NCBI GenBank assembly: GCA_031002005.1
Contig: CM061919.1
Coordinates: forward strand, 221,400,739 to 221,464,738
Source of the DNA: Vandiemenella viatica
Taxonomy: Eukaryota; Arthropoda; Insecta; Orthoptera; Morabidae
Direction of reading: 5' to 3'
Length of the DNA stretch: 64,000 nucleotides
The notes under the pieces were generated by a model, which saw only the letters and a program-made list of their open reading frames with translations, ran no database searches and was not told the DNA's origin. Both the position numbers and the translations under genes were made by a program. This document shows positions 22,280-34,544 of this stretch, piece by piece. Numbering within the stretch: the stretch's first letter is position 1; each line of letters begins with the position of its first letter.

Positions 22280-22505
22280 ATGGTTTTACGCCTCGTCGAC
22301 GTCTTTAGAGGCGGTATGGGACTAGAGATGGTAAGGTATTCGGTCATGGCCTTTTTGAAAGAAGTATCCCGGAATTTGCCTGAAGTGATTTGGGGAAACA
22401 ATAGAAAACCCAAATCTGGATGCCCGGACGGAGATTCGAACCGGCGTCCTCCCAAATGCGAAGCCAGAGCGTTAACCGCTCGCCCACGAAGCTCGGTCTG
22501 AACAT
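22278..22505 (-). mobile_element. tRNA-derived SINE (locust type), minus strand
   Basis: Minus strand starts near 22505 with a tRNA-like head: GAGCGGTTAACGCTCTGGC, then a B box GGTTCGAATC at about 22434-22443. The body follows with CCAGATTTGGGTTTTC and CCCAAATCACTTCAGGC-like blocks. The same family is at 34545-34790 (+), 55110-55290 (-) and 63640-63815 (-). Confidence 0.8.
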
Positions 22506-22919
22506 ATAACTTGGGAAGGGGGGGGTGGACCGCCCCGGGTGTCACCCGTTTGGGGGTGACACCCGCATTTCGAAAATAGTAATCGCAATTACTGTGATAC
22601 AAAAAAAAATTGTTAGACTTCTTTTATCCTTTGGTGTCGAAACACGTCTATTTTTAATGTTTTGAATAATTTTTTTTCAGCTGATCTATCGCTTTTTCAA
22701 ATACTATCCAGGGGGCTGTGCTCTTTCATCACAGTAGAGTATAATTATTGGCAACAACCTTGGAGGAAGGAAATATATGGAGACGACGCAAGAGACCTTC
22801 ACCACTCATTGAAGTGAAGCCTGGTGGAGGAGGAGTGGGGGGCTAGGCCGAACCCATACAGACACGGGATATATGTACAAAAACCTCAAAGGGACACTAG
22901 GATAAACGTAACGCCGCAA

Positions 22920-23330
22920 TCTGGTGATGGATTATTATGTAACTCCATAAGACAAACAAAAAATTAAGAATAAAATTTTTTGATATCATGCTTAGTTTTC
23001 GAAATATTCTGTCTCCAACGTGAAACGTTTTCGGTTGAAATTTAGAAGAAAAAATTGGTCAAAATCAAATTTGATAACGGATTCTTATTTAAAAAGACGA
23101 GACAAATAAATAATAAAAAATAAAGAATAAAAATTTTTGATATCTCGCCTAGTTCTCGAGATATACTGTATCAAAAGTGAGGTGTCTTGAGTTGAAATGC
23201 AGAAGAAAAATTTCGCAAAAAGTCAAATTTAATGATCGATTCTTATGTAACATGACGAGACTAATCGAAAATAAAGAATAAAATTTTCACTATCTTGCTT
23301 AGTTTTTTGGATATACTGGGATTGGTTTGA
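22920..23330 (+). repeat. ~155-bp tandem repeat, about 2.5 units
   Basis: GATTCTTATGTAAC-like words near 22928, 23080 and 23238 are each followed by AATAAAGAATAAAATTTT, a TATCNTGCTTAGTTNTCG block and GAAATGCAGAAGAAAAA. Unit spacing is about 152-158 bp. Non-coding. Confidence 0.7.
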
Positions 23331-23394
23331 TATGCGGCCTGGGCCAAAAATTAATTCTGCCGAAGCCACAATGAATTACATGGTGGACATGCAG

Positions 23395-23890
23395 AATGGA
23401 TATTTCAGCTTTTTTACTACCACTTGTGATTATGTTGAAATGCGGCCTAGACCAGAATAAAAATAGTTATCTTGTTACCATACATCGTAAGCTTAATTGG
23501 GAATAGCTGGAAGACGTTTCCATCGCGATACACGTTTTGTCACTAACTTGGTTCTCATGAAATTACTAACAGTAATAGATAAATTCTTTGTCCCTTATGG
23601 AACAACAAAACCATTCTGGTACAGACTGCATTTAGACCTAACCTCAATCTCCATTAAATTGCCGCTACAGAATCAAACTATGTAGACACACCCACACACA
23701 CGTATTTGAATCGCAAACTGTATTTGCGGTAACAACATTGTTTGCATCTTCAAGATTCCTAGATTGCTTAGCATAATTTAACGCATTTAATTTCATCATA
23801 CACTGTCAGTATAAACTGCAACGTGACGAATGAAAGCACAATACTAAATTCACTGAATCGCGATGTAAAACCCATCCCTTTAAATCTCAT
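23395..23890 (+). repeat. dispersed repeat, copy A (partner near 51.1-51.7 kb)
   Basis: The stretch 23665-23830 (AATCAAAC..GACACACC, TCAAGATTCCTA, TTAGCATAAT, CAGTATAAACTGCAAC) matches 51120-51270 in the same order. The GTTGAAATGCGGCCTAGACC word at about 23431 matches one at about 51702. Unknown family. Confidence 0.55.
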
Positions 23891-25820
23891 TTTCAACACT
23901 CGTTAAAAAGTAATGCTAGTCTATTATGTGAAAAATAGCAAGGTATTCTGATTTTCTACACTGCACCAACAAAAATTTGAGAACAAAGTCATCCCATTGA
24001 GTGCTATAACTAAATATTTATAGACAGGCACCAAAATTTGTAATTTCTATTGCTCACTTCAACAACGATAATTAGAATTCAACTTACTTATGAAATGATA
24101 TTCCATGTTCTTTCCTCTCTTGCCTATTTGTGCAACCGTATGCAACACAAGATGGCATTTTAAACACTTATACACATTACAAAATGAAATAATTACAGCA
24201 TCTAACACAATGTGAATTTCGCATTTGTTTGGGATCGCAATATCGCCGCTGCCGCCACTGCGCATGCGCGAGAGTTTAGAGCCTGCTTCACAGATTTAAC
24301 GTCACTTCTCCTCCATATATTTCCTTCCTCCATGGCAACAACGCACACTTTAAAAAAAAAGAGCATCGCTCTGTAGCTCCAACAATCACATGAAATCGTT
24401 GTGCTTGCCACCCGTCACTGTTAGAAGCGGCGTATGCAATGTAAGTTTTCTTGTATAAAGGGAGGAGGTTTTAAAATTAAAGGATATATTATATATATAT
24501 ATGTATAAAATTGTTAAAATCATGGTAATTAGACATTTAAATAGTATATCCTTGAAATTATTTTAAGAAAAATGTTAGATTTTATTTTGAAAATGAAGAA
24601 AAAAAGCAACCAAACTTATGTCGGAATACGCGTAGTCTAGGCTTCAAAATTGTTTTGCTTATTTATAATTCCATTAGCTTTAAAGCTAAGATTCACAAGT
24701 GCCTTGAAGTATTTTCTAGTAATTTTTTAATTTATCATCTGACAGATTCGTGTTGTATAAATTGAGTACATTTCGCGTTACCTGATTTACACTCTGCGTA
24801 CCTACCTATTGTCGACAGTGCACCCATACTCGACATGAAATCGTATCATGTTCGAATTTATGCAAATAAAATGATTCGGAAAATTGCATTAGACTAGCAA
24901 TACTGTCAGGTTTCAAGTCAATCGGAGCGGACCCAAGTGTCATAGCCTCATAAGTAATTAGTTTTTGTAGTGTATGTGTTTAAAACAGTCGGAACTGCGT
25001 ATCTTGCTAGCGAAATCGTAACATCAGTAAGCACTTTATCTCCAGGTTCATGTAAGTTTGCTATGCTTTCTACTGATCGAGAAATCGGGAATATGCAAAT
25101 ATGATCGCGATGAAATAAATGAGCAAATGATTCTCTAAGAACTTTCCATCACAAATTTAGACAAGAAGATTTCTATTATGGGTAACCTCTCTGTCGAATA
25201 CAGGTACCTAAATTCTTATGGGTTCCTTAAATCGATGGGGATGTTGAACTTCTGAACAAAACTTTAGCTTTAATAAACTGACCGAACATTCGAGCCGTTT
25301 ACATTTTTTATTTATACGCAACAGAGCGGCGCTAGAAATATAAAATTTACACGTGGAGATGGTCTTCAGTACACACAATGTCATATTTAAGAGTCTGAAG
25401 CTACATATATCTTAGGCGGGTAATAAAATACTTCACTTGTTAAGTACTTCATGTAAAGACGGCAGATATCGCAAAGGCATGTTCTTATATTACTGTACCT
25501 GACCCGTTGCTTTTATTAACTGCGTTCTTTTTATATTTTATTCTTTTATTTTTATGAAGTAATTTAATGAAGAGTTGCTTCTCTGAATATACTGTATCCC
25601 CCAGGGTCTCACAACTTGTGATACCCGGGTCCTGGATTTGCACCTATGGGACCCTATCTGGGTCTGGAATTGCTTCTACATGGATCGAGCCACTTCTGTT
25701 ATATCCCTTGGTCCTGCAAATACCATGGATGCGAAGTCACTTAAATACAGCCTATGTTAACGTTTCAATAACAAATGATTGGGATGATTTATAGCGGAAT
25801 CTTATGTAAGCCCTGTAGTT
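23891..25820. other. unrecognised non-coding stretch
   Basis: An inverted pair, GGAGGAAGGAAATATATGGAG near 22762 and its complement near 24312, may mark ends of a small element, but similarity covers only about 40 bp. No coding signal; short frames at 24059-24411 and 25567-25794 show no family features. Confidence 0.35.
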
Positions 25821-25825
25821 AGTTA

Positions 25826-26990
25826 CACTGCTGGAAATTAAAATCACAACACGTATACATGAATGGTGGAATTTTAGGAAACTTTGAAGACATATCCAGG
25901 GCCATACATAGAAGAAATGATAACAAATGGAAATTGAGCAGGCTAAGTTATTACTTTTAATTACAGTTGTCAGTGAGAAATGCGGCCAACTTGAGCATCA
26001 ATACATTCGTGGATCCTTGCGGCATTGAATCAATAAGTGTTCGGATGTCTTCTTGGGGTATGTTTCATTACGCCTGCATGTCTTGTGCAGTCAGTTGTTG
26101 CACAGTTTGTGCTGGGTGACCATGTGATCTAATGTGTCTACTCCTGGTATCCCAGACATGCTCTATAGGGGGCAAATCTGGGGACCGTGCTGTCCAAATT
26201 GTGATCGAAACTCCTTGCAAGGCTTGTGTGACGATGGCCGCAGTATGAGGACGGGCATTATCTTGTTGGAAGATGCGATTTATATGGTGGACAAGAAGGG
26301 TATCACAAAAAGATGCACTACCCCATCTACATAGTGATTGGGCTGTCATTGTGCCATCAACAACAGCCGACTCAGTCATGCTGTCGAAACTGATTGCCTC
26401 CAAACCATGACACCAGTGGCTGCATCTGTGTGACGTTCTGATAACACAGCAGGTAAGCCGTTTCTCCATTACGCCTGCAAACATGTCGTCGTTTATTACT
26501 TTGCCATAGACAGAATCGAGACTCGTCTCTAAACACAAATGTACGCCATTCACATGTCTATTTGTGTTTTGCATTACACCTGGTTAGATGATGCTGGCAA
26601 TGGATTTAGGTTAATGGGACACATGGCACAGGAGTCAGAGCAATTGGTTTACAATCGTCCGGGTGGGATGGTGACTATCTGTAACTACTTCTTGGATCTG
26701 GCCTGCAGTCAACCATCTGCCAGCAACAGCCACCATTTGACGGTTTTCACGTGCTGTTATCAATCCGTATGGATTATTAGTGTCTTCTTTCATCCATTCT
26801 GTAACAAGTCTGTGTGCTGATATTGCACTTTGGCCAATCCTTCGGAAGATTTCACGATATGATGCACCCTTTAAAAACACGTCAATTCTCCAACCTCCCT
26901 CACAGTTAGGCATTTGGGTGTAGAGAGTTGTCACTCTTCGTTTTGGCATACTTAGCCAACAAAAACTTGTGGACAACAAAGTGTCATGTT
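25826..26990 (-). mobile_element. Tc1-like transposon, one end lost
   Basis: The left end CACTGCTGGAAATTAAAATC follows a TA at 25824-25825. No matching end is found to the right, so the head of the element is truncated. Transposase remnants on the minus strand run from about 26950 to 26068. Confidence 0.75.
26068..26979 (-). pseudogene. Tc1-like transposase, broken
   Basis: HTH part (about 26950-26635): FLKGASYREIFRRIGQSAIS and TARENRQMVAVAGRWLTAGQ. Catalytic part (26574-26068): FQQDNARPHTAAIVTQAL (second D) and ARSPDLPPIEHVWD (E). The first catalytic aspartate region is degraded. Stops and a frameshift at about 26600. By hand count 32 residues separate the second D and E, two fewer than in canonical Tc1. 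Confidence 0.8.
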
Positions 26991-28960
26991 ACATCACACT
27001 GGTCTCCACTTATACGACAAAAAATAATAATAATAATAAACATAACAATTTACATAAAAAATAGCACCGTAATTCTCATATTATTACAAATAAAACTTTC
27101 AATTTTTAATCATTTAATTCTCTTCATACGTGGGCATACTTGGGGCCAAATTTCATTCATGTATCACAACACCGTCTGGGTGTTTGGATTTTAATTTGCG
27201 ACAGATTGTGTATCAATTGCTAAGTGTAACGGTCGAGCTGCACTTTGCCAATACTGGTCTGTACCGTCACCGCAACGACAGTCGGCCTAGTGATGGCTCG
27301 CCCCCTCGCGTCCACACTTTCCCTACCCGGTCTTTAGTCTCCTTTAACTTTGTCAAGTGATTGTTTCAGGGAATCAGTATTGGGGATGACAAGTAGGTTT
27401 GACACCCTACTTTATTATAGAGTGCTGTACTTTATTTTGCACAGTTCTGGTACGAAAGTACATTAAAATACTGTTTTATCCGACTCACGTAACCACCTAA
27501 CTGGTTGATCTTTTATGTACAAAAATAGTATCCCAGCGCAGTATTAACAAATCATCACCACACAGTACCGGAATGAAAGATTGTCGCGAGTTTCAACGCA
27601 ATCACAATAAAATGTCAATCACTTCGCACTTGACGTGTTTGTTTTGTCTGAGGTTGTTTTCGATTCACTCAGTACTTTTTGTTAGTGAAGAACGAGATTA
27701 TAACATATTTTAATTTAAATATAGGTCGTAAAGATTTTTTTATGGTAAAAATAATAATTTCATGTTATCTCAAAGTTCTAGTCAGAGTTTCTTATTGGGA
27801 AACTCGTAGTGCACCTATATCGTAGTCACCTAACTTGAAATGAAGACCTACAGATTAACGTTAAATTCGAACCACGGGGGGTCCTTCGCATTAACGGATA
27901 AAAGCTTTTCCAGAGGTAAATGACAATTTTAAGGCTCGCAAAAATTACATTCGAGACCGGGACCTTTATTTTCCAAATCGCTCGCAGTAACCTATATTTG
28001 AGTCATTATAGGTGTAAAGAAATATTTTCAAACATGATAAAATAAACATACTCTTTTTCTTCTATACCATCTATTTTTGCTATCAGAGACACGAATCCAC
28101 TTTCATGTGTTTGAATACATATTTTTCAGTACTTCTAGATTAGTCTGGTGACTCAGATGTTTATGGCGTGCGATTCGGGTGTGGGAGGTTCCCGTTACAA
28201 ATGCGGATCTCGGCTACAATTTTTGTGGGTCTTAAAATTGATCTTCAGCTCTGGCAAAGCTTTGATTTTTTAATGTGAAAATGCTAGGACTCTTCCTACA
28301 TTTTACGAACATCTGACGAACATGGATAAAAAAAATAATTTTTTAAGACAAATAATAACATGAAAACAACATTTAGTCGTAAGGGAAGTGAAAATTCCGA
28401 ACTCTCTCTATGCGCTTCTCCACATCCAGCAGGCCGACTCTGATCCGCACCGTCAAAACACAAACCAATCTAAGGACGGCTGAGTGTCGGACGACACGCC
28501 GTGTTATTTGGACAAACTTCGATCGAGTGAACGCCAACACTAAGAAACTTGTCGGTGCGGTGACGGTGCGGATCAGTATCGGGCAAGTGAGGCCCGATCT
28601 TCAGAGGAGTTAAAATTAATCTAAAACCACTTTTGATCACCAGTGAGCAACACGTGGCTAAAATCTTGCAATATTGACTATTGAACATGAAGTAACTCAA
28701 ACTGATAATTTTGAAGATGTGATATACGAGTTTGCAGCTGTTAAAGCTAAAAAGAGGAGATTGTGAAAGCAATTATTTTTAGTTTAGTTGTGTATCTTTT
28801 AAATTATGTTAATATTACAATCTTACTAACTATAACTTTTTAATAACAATAAATGTTCATTTAATTATGTTTCATTAATATCATATTTTACACTTACAAG
28901 ATATTATATTTTACTTAATTTTGAATTTAAGTTTTCAAGGGGTGACACCATCGATAACCG
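26991..28960. other. unrecognised non-coding stretch with a GC-rich inverted repeat
   Basis: CTGATCCGCACCGTCA at about 28440-28455 is the inverted partner of TGACGGTGCGGATCAG at about 28560-28575, giving a potential hairpin with a ~105-base loop. Otherwise AT-rich, with no coding signal. Confidence 0.5.
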
Positions 28961-28989
28961 CCCCGGTTGTCACCCACGCTAGCTACGCC

Positions 28990-29240
28990 ACTGCCTGCAC
29001 TGTCCCTTGTATGTTCAGTATGGCTCACAGAATTGTATACAGCTCTGCAGAGAAGACCGAAAATTCTCCAGGCAGCCTAAAAGCTTTATAGGCCCCACAG
29101 TCTGGGTCAACTAACGCAGCTACACTTGCCGATTGATTCACCCTTGAACGATCAGTAAATAATTGGCGCCATCCCTTCCATCGCACATTCAGAGTTTCTA
29201 CTGTCATTTGCTTCAGTTCTTCTTGAAATTGATTTTTTTA
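28990..29240 (-). pseudogene. RNase H start of the split non-LTR element
   Basis: Minus strand LFTDRSRVNQSASVAALV (TDGS with G to R), CGAYKAFRLPGEFSVFSAEL, i.e. the first two RNase H motifs. The rest of the domain continues at 22196 and below. A stop follows YTIL. Confidence 0.75.
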
Positions 29241-29872
29241 TTTTATTTGTATATATTTGTCTATTGGACCATAAGTACAAGTGAATATGGGACGAGTTGT
29301 TCGCCAGTATTCTCCCCAGTATGACTCATTTAATCCAAATATACCAACCGTGAATGATTTTATTTCATTTTGCATTAAAAAATTTACTACAATCCCCTAC
29401 ATAGTGTTACTCATTGTTTGAGTACAGATATCCATAATAATAGAAAACTATTCTACTCTTTTCAGCTTCTGCTTCTCAACTTTTGATTTTTTTCATATTT
29501 TTATCAATTTTTGCTTTTAAAGTTTCAAGAGAACGGACCGTGTATATTAGTGCTAACTACTTCATTAAATACGTAAAACCTTTGCCCTCATCTGCATTAA
29601 AGATTATCAACACTGATTAAAAAAAAAAAAAATTGCATCAGTTAAGCGGTTATATTTTGTACGCCTTTTGATTATTGTAATACTTCCTTGAGAGAAGCAC
29701 GAACCAACAAATGCGAGCAAAACGAAACAAATTGAATAATAAAATAGTGAACGTAAATGAATCAGGAATAAATAATGTGCACGAAACTGAATGAGTAGAA
29801 AACGACGTTATCGAGCTAAATCACTGTTTAGCATAGTCATGTTTGATCTATGTCACACATACATTTATTTAC

Positions 29873-29878
<6 letters not shown>
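29241..29878. other. AT-rich remnant inside the 11-kb hAT element
   Basis: It should hold the N-terminal part of the hAT gene by position, but I can recognise no zinc finger. Confidence 0.3.

Positions 29879-29926
<48 letters not shown>
29878..29926. repeat. poly(T) run of ~47 bases
   Basis: An uninterrupted T run, possibly the poly(A) tail of a minus-strand retro-insertion, or a slippage product. Frames of phenylalanine across it are artefacts. Confidence 0.9.
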
Positions 29927-30194
29927 AAGGGGTTTTTGTATCTATCGATATTTCACTGCATCGTGTCGATATATCGATATTGTCTGTTAACCGATATATC
30001 GTTGCAACCCTACAGTCAACTCATGAGAGACAAAGGACCATACCGTCCTGCATCAAACTCGCTTACTGCAGCACTCTTCCAACTAGACAGGTAAATTACG
30101 CATGTTATTGTTCGCGCGCTCATTGCATTAGTGTAGTTTTTTTAAACTTATTTCTATAAAAAGTTTAATATATAACACGCACCCCGAAAAAATG

Positions 30195-31221
30195 TTTTTT
30201 TGTGGATAGCTGACTATCATAAAACATTTACTTACGACGGAAATGTTTTATATTGCCGAGATAGGAGAAAAAATATTTCTTGCACAAAAAAATGTCAAAT
30301 AGACCAGCATGTCAAGACAAATCTTCACATCGCAGGACTGCAAATAAATCCCCACGACAATAACTTTTAATAGCGGCAAGTAGCAGCAACACCAAAGACA
30401 AACAAACAAAATATCACTTTTGCATGGATCTATGGAAGCATTGCTTGCAAATAATATTCCTCTTCAAAAACTTACAAATCCTGCCTTAAACAATTTTCTT
30501 CGAAAATATTGCTTGGATCAAAATATACCAGGTGAATCAAAATTGCATAAAAATTATATATCAGCAATTTACCTATATGTTCTGAAAGAAATTCGCGATA
30601 AACTCAAGGACAGCTTTATTTGGATTTTAGGGACGAAAATGCCAACAATTGTCGTTGTTACATTGAAAATTTGTCGGTGCATTAAAACTAGATCCTTCTT
30701 CTTCCTTTGCAAAGAACTTGAAAAGGCAAATCATTCTACAATCGCCAGATTTGTGAATGAGGGTATTAAAAAAATATTCCCTGAATCTTCTGCAGATGGA
30801 AAATGTATTTTTATTTTTCTCAGATGCTGCTCCCTATATGATCAATGCAACCAAAGCTCTCCAATTATTTTATCCCAATGATTGATGTGACATGTTTTGC
30901 TCACGGAGTGCATCGACTAACTGAAGATCTACAATCCACGTTTGGGAATGTAAATAAACTGATTTCATAGCCGATAGGGTGGAAAAAGCTTTGACTAGCA
31001 CTCATTTTTCTCACATATGTACGAGTATTAAAAAGCTTGAAACTCAAAGTTGGCGTTGTCTTAATTAATTAAATCGGCCAAATGAACTCCGCATTGCCAG
31101 AGCTTTCCGCGTACACATAAAGAAAAGCTTGAAAACATTTTGAACAATAACCCACGTTTTAGACCTTGTCACATTACGATAGCTTATCGGATCTTTCAAT
31201 CTATTTGTAAAGTCGATTAAC
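30195..31221 (+). pseudogene. CGGBP1-type hAT transposase, N-terminal two thirds
   Basis: Begins in worn sequence resembling a BED finger (DQHV.T..HIAGLQ), then clear hAT content at 30420-30880: LLANNIPLQKLTNPALNNFL, KLHKNYISAIY and ELEKANHSTIARFVNEGI. In shifted frames follow the SDAAPYM region and MIDVTCFAHGVHRLTEDLQS at about 30870-30930 (CxAH motif), then KLETQ and THVLDLVTL. At 31221 similarity breaks and resumes at 35617. Confidence 0.8.
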
Positions 31222-31993
31222 GGGTGTGAGTTCAACTATCGATCTCAACGATCGAGAGGAGTATCGCTGATCTGTGGCGGGAGGTTGCGTGTTAAGCGAG
31301 AGCGCGTGTATGGATGGGTGCAATGAACAGTGAAGTAATCTTGTGTTAAAAGAAGTTTCGTTCGTGCTACCGCGACGGTGGAGAGCTGGCTGTCATTTTT
31401 CGTAACGCCTGTTGAAGCCAATCACTCGAAGATAAAGTGATTAGCCAGTTTCACTGTTGTGAGAACGGTGTTGTTAAAAGCAGTAGTCATCGTGGATACA
31501 AATTACGCTCTTCCGCGTCGGTGTAATTAGCTCAGGCCGTCGTTTCGTACGGTTGGATAATCCAGTAGCTACTCGTGAATGCTGAGTGAATACTATAAAC
31601 GCTGCACTGCTGTTACTAGTGTATTTCGATCACTGCGATTTAACGAAGTACAGTGTTGTGTTAAATGTGGAATGTTAAGAACGCTTGCACTCGCTACGGA
31701 CTTGCAATCTTCACGAACAATTATTCAGGCTAGTCATTAATCCTTCTTGATGACAAACTAAATAAATATGGTTTGGTGGTCGGTGGTGTAACTGAAAAAC
31801 TTTGTGCAATAAATAGTGTTTGTGCTCAACATACTTCTTTGTGTGTTTTCGTTCAGTTAAAAATATTGGCAGAGCATTTCCACCCCTCATACAACCAGGC
31901 GGCCGTGTTAATAATTCCTGAATAATTTCTTTTATGAACGAAGTACTGATAGCCGAAAGGCAAGGTCAAATCAGATAGACGATAAGTCGTGAC
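31222..31993 (+). other. LTR-like non-coding insertion
   Basis: Lies between the two halves of the CGGBP1-type hAT gene, together with 35562-35610. ATTAAC occurs on both sides (31216-31221 and 35611-35616), a possible 6-bp duplication. Features resembling an LTR are AATAAA words at about 31760 and 31808 and, further on, AAATATTGGCAGAGCATTT, similar in place and sequence to the putative primer-binding region at about 53441. No partner LTR, no gag/pol. Confidence 0.3.
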
Positions 31994-32297
31994 TAAGGAT
32001 TGCAATCCCGCAGTGTTTTCAATCCCGCGGGATCCGCGCGGGATTTGCGCCAGTCCCGCGGGATCCGTGCGGGATTGGTACAAACAGTTTTTGAACGCAT
32101 ATATTTAAAACATAGTTACTTAAAACGTTAATAAATTAAATAATAACTAAATTAATAAATAATTCTTAATGTTAAATGATAAAAATTAACAGTTAACAAT
32201 ATTTTGATTGGCAAAATGACATTAAAACATTTTAGCGTGTCTTAAGTGTATTTCGAGGTTTTACATTTTTGTTTTTTAATCTAAACCAATTTTTAAA

Positions 32298-34028
32298 TCC
32301 TACTATATAAAAAGCTAACGTGTGGTCTGCGTGCGTCGTCTATAGCTGGTTCTCCTATTGGCTAACGAACGGCCAATCATCAACCACCATATTGCATTCC
32401 TTCATTTTGGATTTTGTTTATTTACTACAGTTAGATGCAGAAATTCGTGTAAGACGAATGGTGTTCGATGTTTATGTTATATTATTTGTATCAGTTATAC
32501 GCCAAAATTCATGTAAGGAGAAGGGATTCAATATTTACGCTATTTTATCTGTGTCAGTTATAAGCCCTAGGTTAAACCATAACCTAAGATTTTTTCGGCA
32601 GACGGTAAGAAACTGTGAAGTGTATTTAAAACTTGGAGAAACATAATGATGTATTGGTCAAATAAATAACAGTTATCCGTTTTCGAAATTATAGTCTACA
32701 TTTATTTATGCAAAATCCTAACCAAATACTCTGATAATCTAACCAGAGTAACGTATTCATATAACAAACGATATCATTAAAAATGACTAATTGATTTCTC
32801 CTTATAAGCTTTTCCAGAATAAATTCTTACTACCATTATATATGATACCATTAGTTTTTGATACATTTGTTAACTATTAAATGAGATTTAATACAAACTT
32901 TTGATTAGATTTAAACCATGATTTAAACAGTCAAGGATATGACTATTGTCTCTGACTTACAGTATAAGCGATATGAGACTCGAAATGGAACAACGATATT
33001 ATTGCCGCAAAATAGCAGTGAGCAGAGATATTAGAAATACGGAGAGCAGGGAAAAAAATTAATGCGAGGCAATTACGTGTCACAAAGTTACAATTAGTAC
33101 GTTCGTTTAAATTTACATATTGCTTTTTATTTATCTACGACAACCAGAAGCAAAAATTCATGTAATGTATGTATGTGTACGTTATATTACCTGTATCAAT
33201 AATGAGTACTAGGTTAAAACACAGCCTACAATTTTTTTTTTTTGTCCGGAGATAAGAAACGATGAAGTTTATTAAAAACTCAGAGGAAGTTTACTTCCCG
33301 TCATTTAAAGTAAAATAATGTAAATAAATCGGTATTACCGGAGATCGCGATTCTGCCAGGAATTGGTGTGGTAAACTGCAAGAATCCACTAGAAATATTT
33401 TCCGTAGTACATTTAACTGTATTATGCCCGTCCAGAATGTATTACAACCTAATTTCTGCTTGAAAATAATGGTAGTCTACAGGCTGTATTACAACGGAAT
33501 CACTGCTTAAAAACAATATGTCTTGCGATTGACTACAGCATTTGAGAGTAGTAGAAGTTATGATTTTCGAAAGCAATATTAATGGAGGGTTGTGGTTGGG
33601 TTGACCAGAAAGCCCACCGACACATTTGATTACAGCGTAATTCACTTTGAAATGAGTTTTACAAACCAATTAAACTGCTTTCATATGCGCCAAGTTACTG
33701 AAGGTATTAATAAATGCGGGTGAACGTAGTTCGTACCTATCGTGCTGAAGTGTGCCTGGACTAGGAATAAAACTGATATTAAATGGATAGCAAAAGTTTC
33801 TGGATTCCTAATTTATTTTTCATTTTATTGGTTTTATACATCCGCCCTCATTAATTCAGTAGAAGTTACTACTGTATTGCTGTGTAGAACATTATCAAAT
33901 CAAGGCCACTAGCATTATCTAATAACAATCCCGTATAATTAACCAACTGCAAAATAATAATAATAATAATAAAATGAACTGCCAGAATATGGCGTTCAAA
34001 CAGTCATTTTTGACGGGCTAGAAGCTAG
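32298..34028 (+). mobile_element. Helitron-like non-autonomous element
   Basis: Starts TCCTACTATATAAAAAGC after an A and ends GCTAG before a T, matching the 5'-TC ... CTRR-3' ends and A|T insertion of Helitrons. TATATAAAAAGC starts and ACGGGC..AGCTAG ends are familiar in arthropod Helitrons. Inside, an AGAAGCAAAAATTCATGTAA-type block with TTATATTAYCTGTATCA is repeated at about 32435, 32500 and 33150. No Rep/helicase gene. Confidence 0.6.
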
Positions 34029-34544
34029 TAAATAATAAAAATGGAAAATATTGAGTCTTAGGTCATATTATGCGCCTTACAATACATCACATAAGTTTAA
34101 AAAATATGGTTTGCTTAGTGGCCAAGTTACCAGAGTTTTTTTTGTTTTTTAATTCTAAATAAACGTTCCATAACATCGAGAAAAGCATTCCATTTCACAA
34201 AGTGAAGTGAATATACTCTGTAAAGTGTAGACTTGACTCAGAACAAGATCTCATAACTTTTTGTCACTGCACAAGCACGAGACTTGGCCTTATTTTGCGT
34301 GGTTCATTATTATATCTCCTGATTCCTTGTTTGATATTACAGTTGATTCAATGTTATTAAAAGAAACTACTCACCAACACGTAAACCGTCAGGTTTTTCA
34401 GATTTACTTATGTGGCGTAACGACGTTTTTAGAGTGGAAATTATTATTTTTTAGCCAGGAAGGAGACTTTCTCGGCGAATTATTGCAGTGAAGTCCTCAT
34501 AGTTGTATCTCCGGATTTTATTGCAAACACACGAAATTACACAC

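Larger units (their letters stand above)
22510..28996. mobile_element. large insertion with CAGTGGCGTAGCTAGCG-type ends
   Basis: At the right edge the minus strand reads CAGTGGCGTAGCTAGCGTGG then GTGACAACCGGGGCGG and GGTGTCACCCC. At the left edge the plus strand has GGTGGACCGCCCCGGGTGTC and GGGGGTGACACC, i.e. the same GTCACCC/CCGCCCC words without the first ~20 bases. It splits the RNase H of the minus-strand non-LTR element. No gene for its own movement was seen, and it may be a composite of several insertions. Confidence 0.45.
18997..30012 (-). mobile_element. hAT transposon (ZBED-type transposase), expanded to 11 kb by nested insertions
   Basis: Left end TAGGGAGACAAG at 18997, right end inverted TAGGGTTGCAACGATATATC finishing at 30012. 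The 8 bp outside are CAGTCGAC (18989-18996) and CAGTCAAC (30013-30020), an 8-bp hAT duplication with one substitution. Both ends carry arrays of ATCGATAT words in the first ~80 bp. The transposase lies on the minus strand at about 21205-19170. Nested inside are a Tc1-like element, a minus-strand non-LTR element and, inside that, further insertions. Confidence 0.75.

Noticed and set aside
22008..22602. Frames rich in Thr-His or Val-Cys
   Set aside because: They are translations of the CA/CG microsatellite and adjoining SINE.
22741..24345. Element bounded by GGAGGAAGGAAATATATGGAG inverted words
   Set aside because: Only about 40 bp match at each side and no target duplication was found, so not annotated as an element.
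29791..30159. Long plus-strand frame with a phenylalanine run
   Set aside because: It is created by the ~47-base T run.
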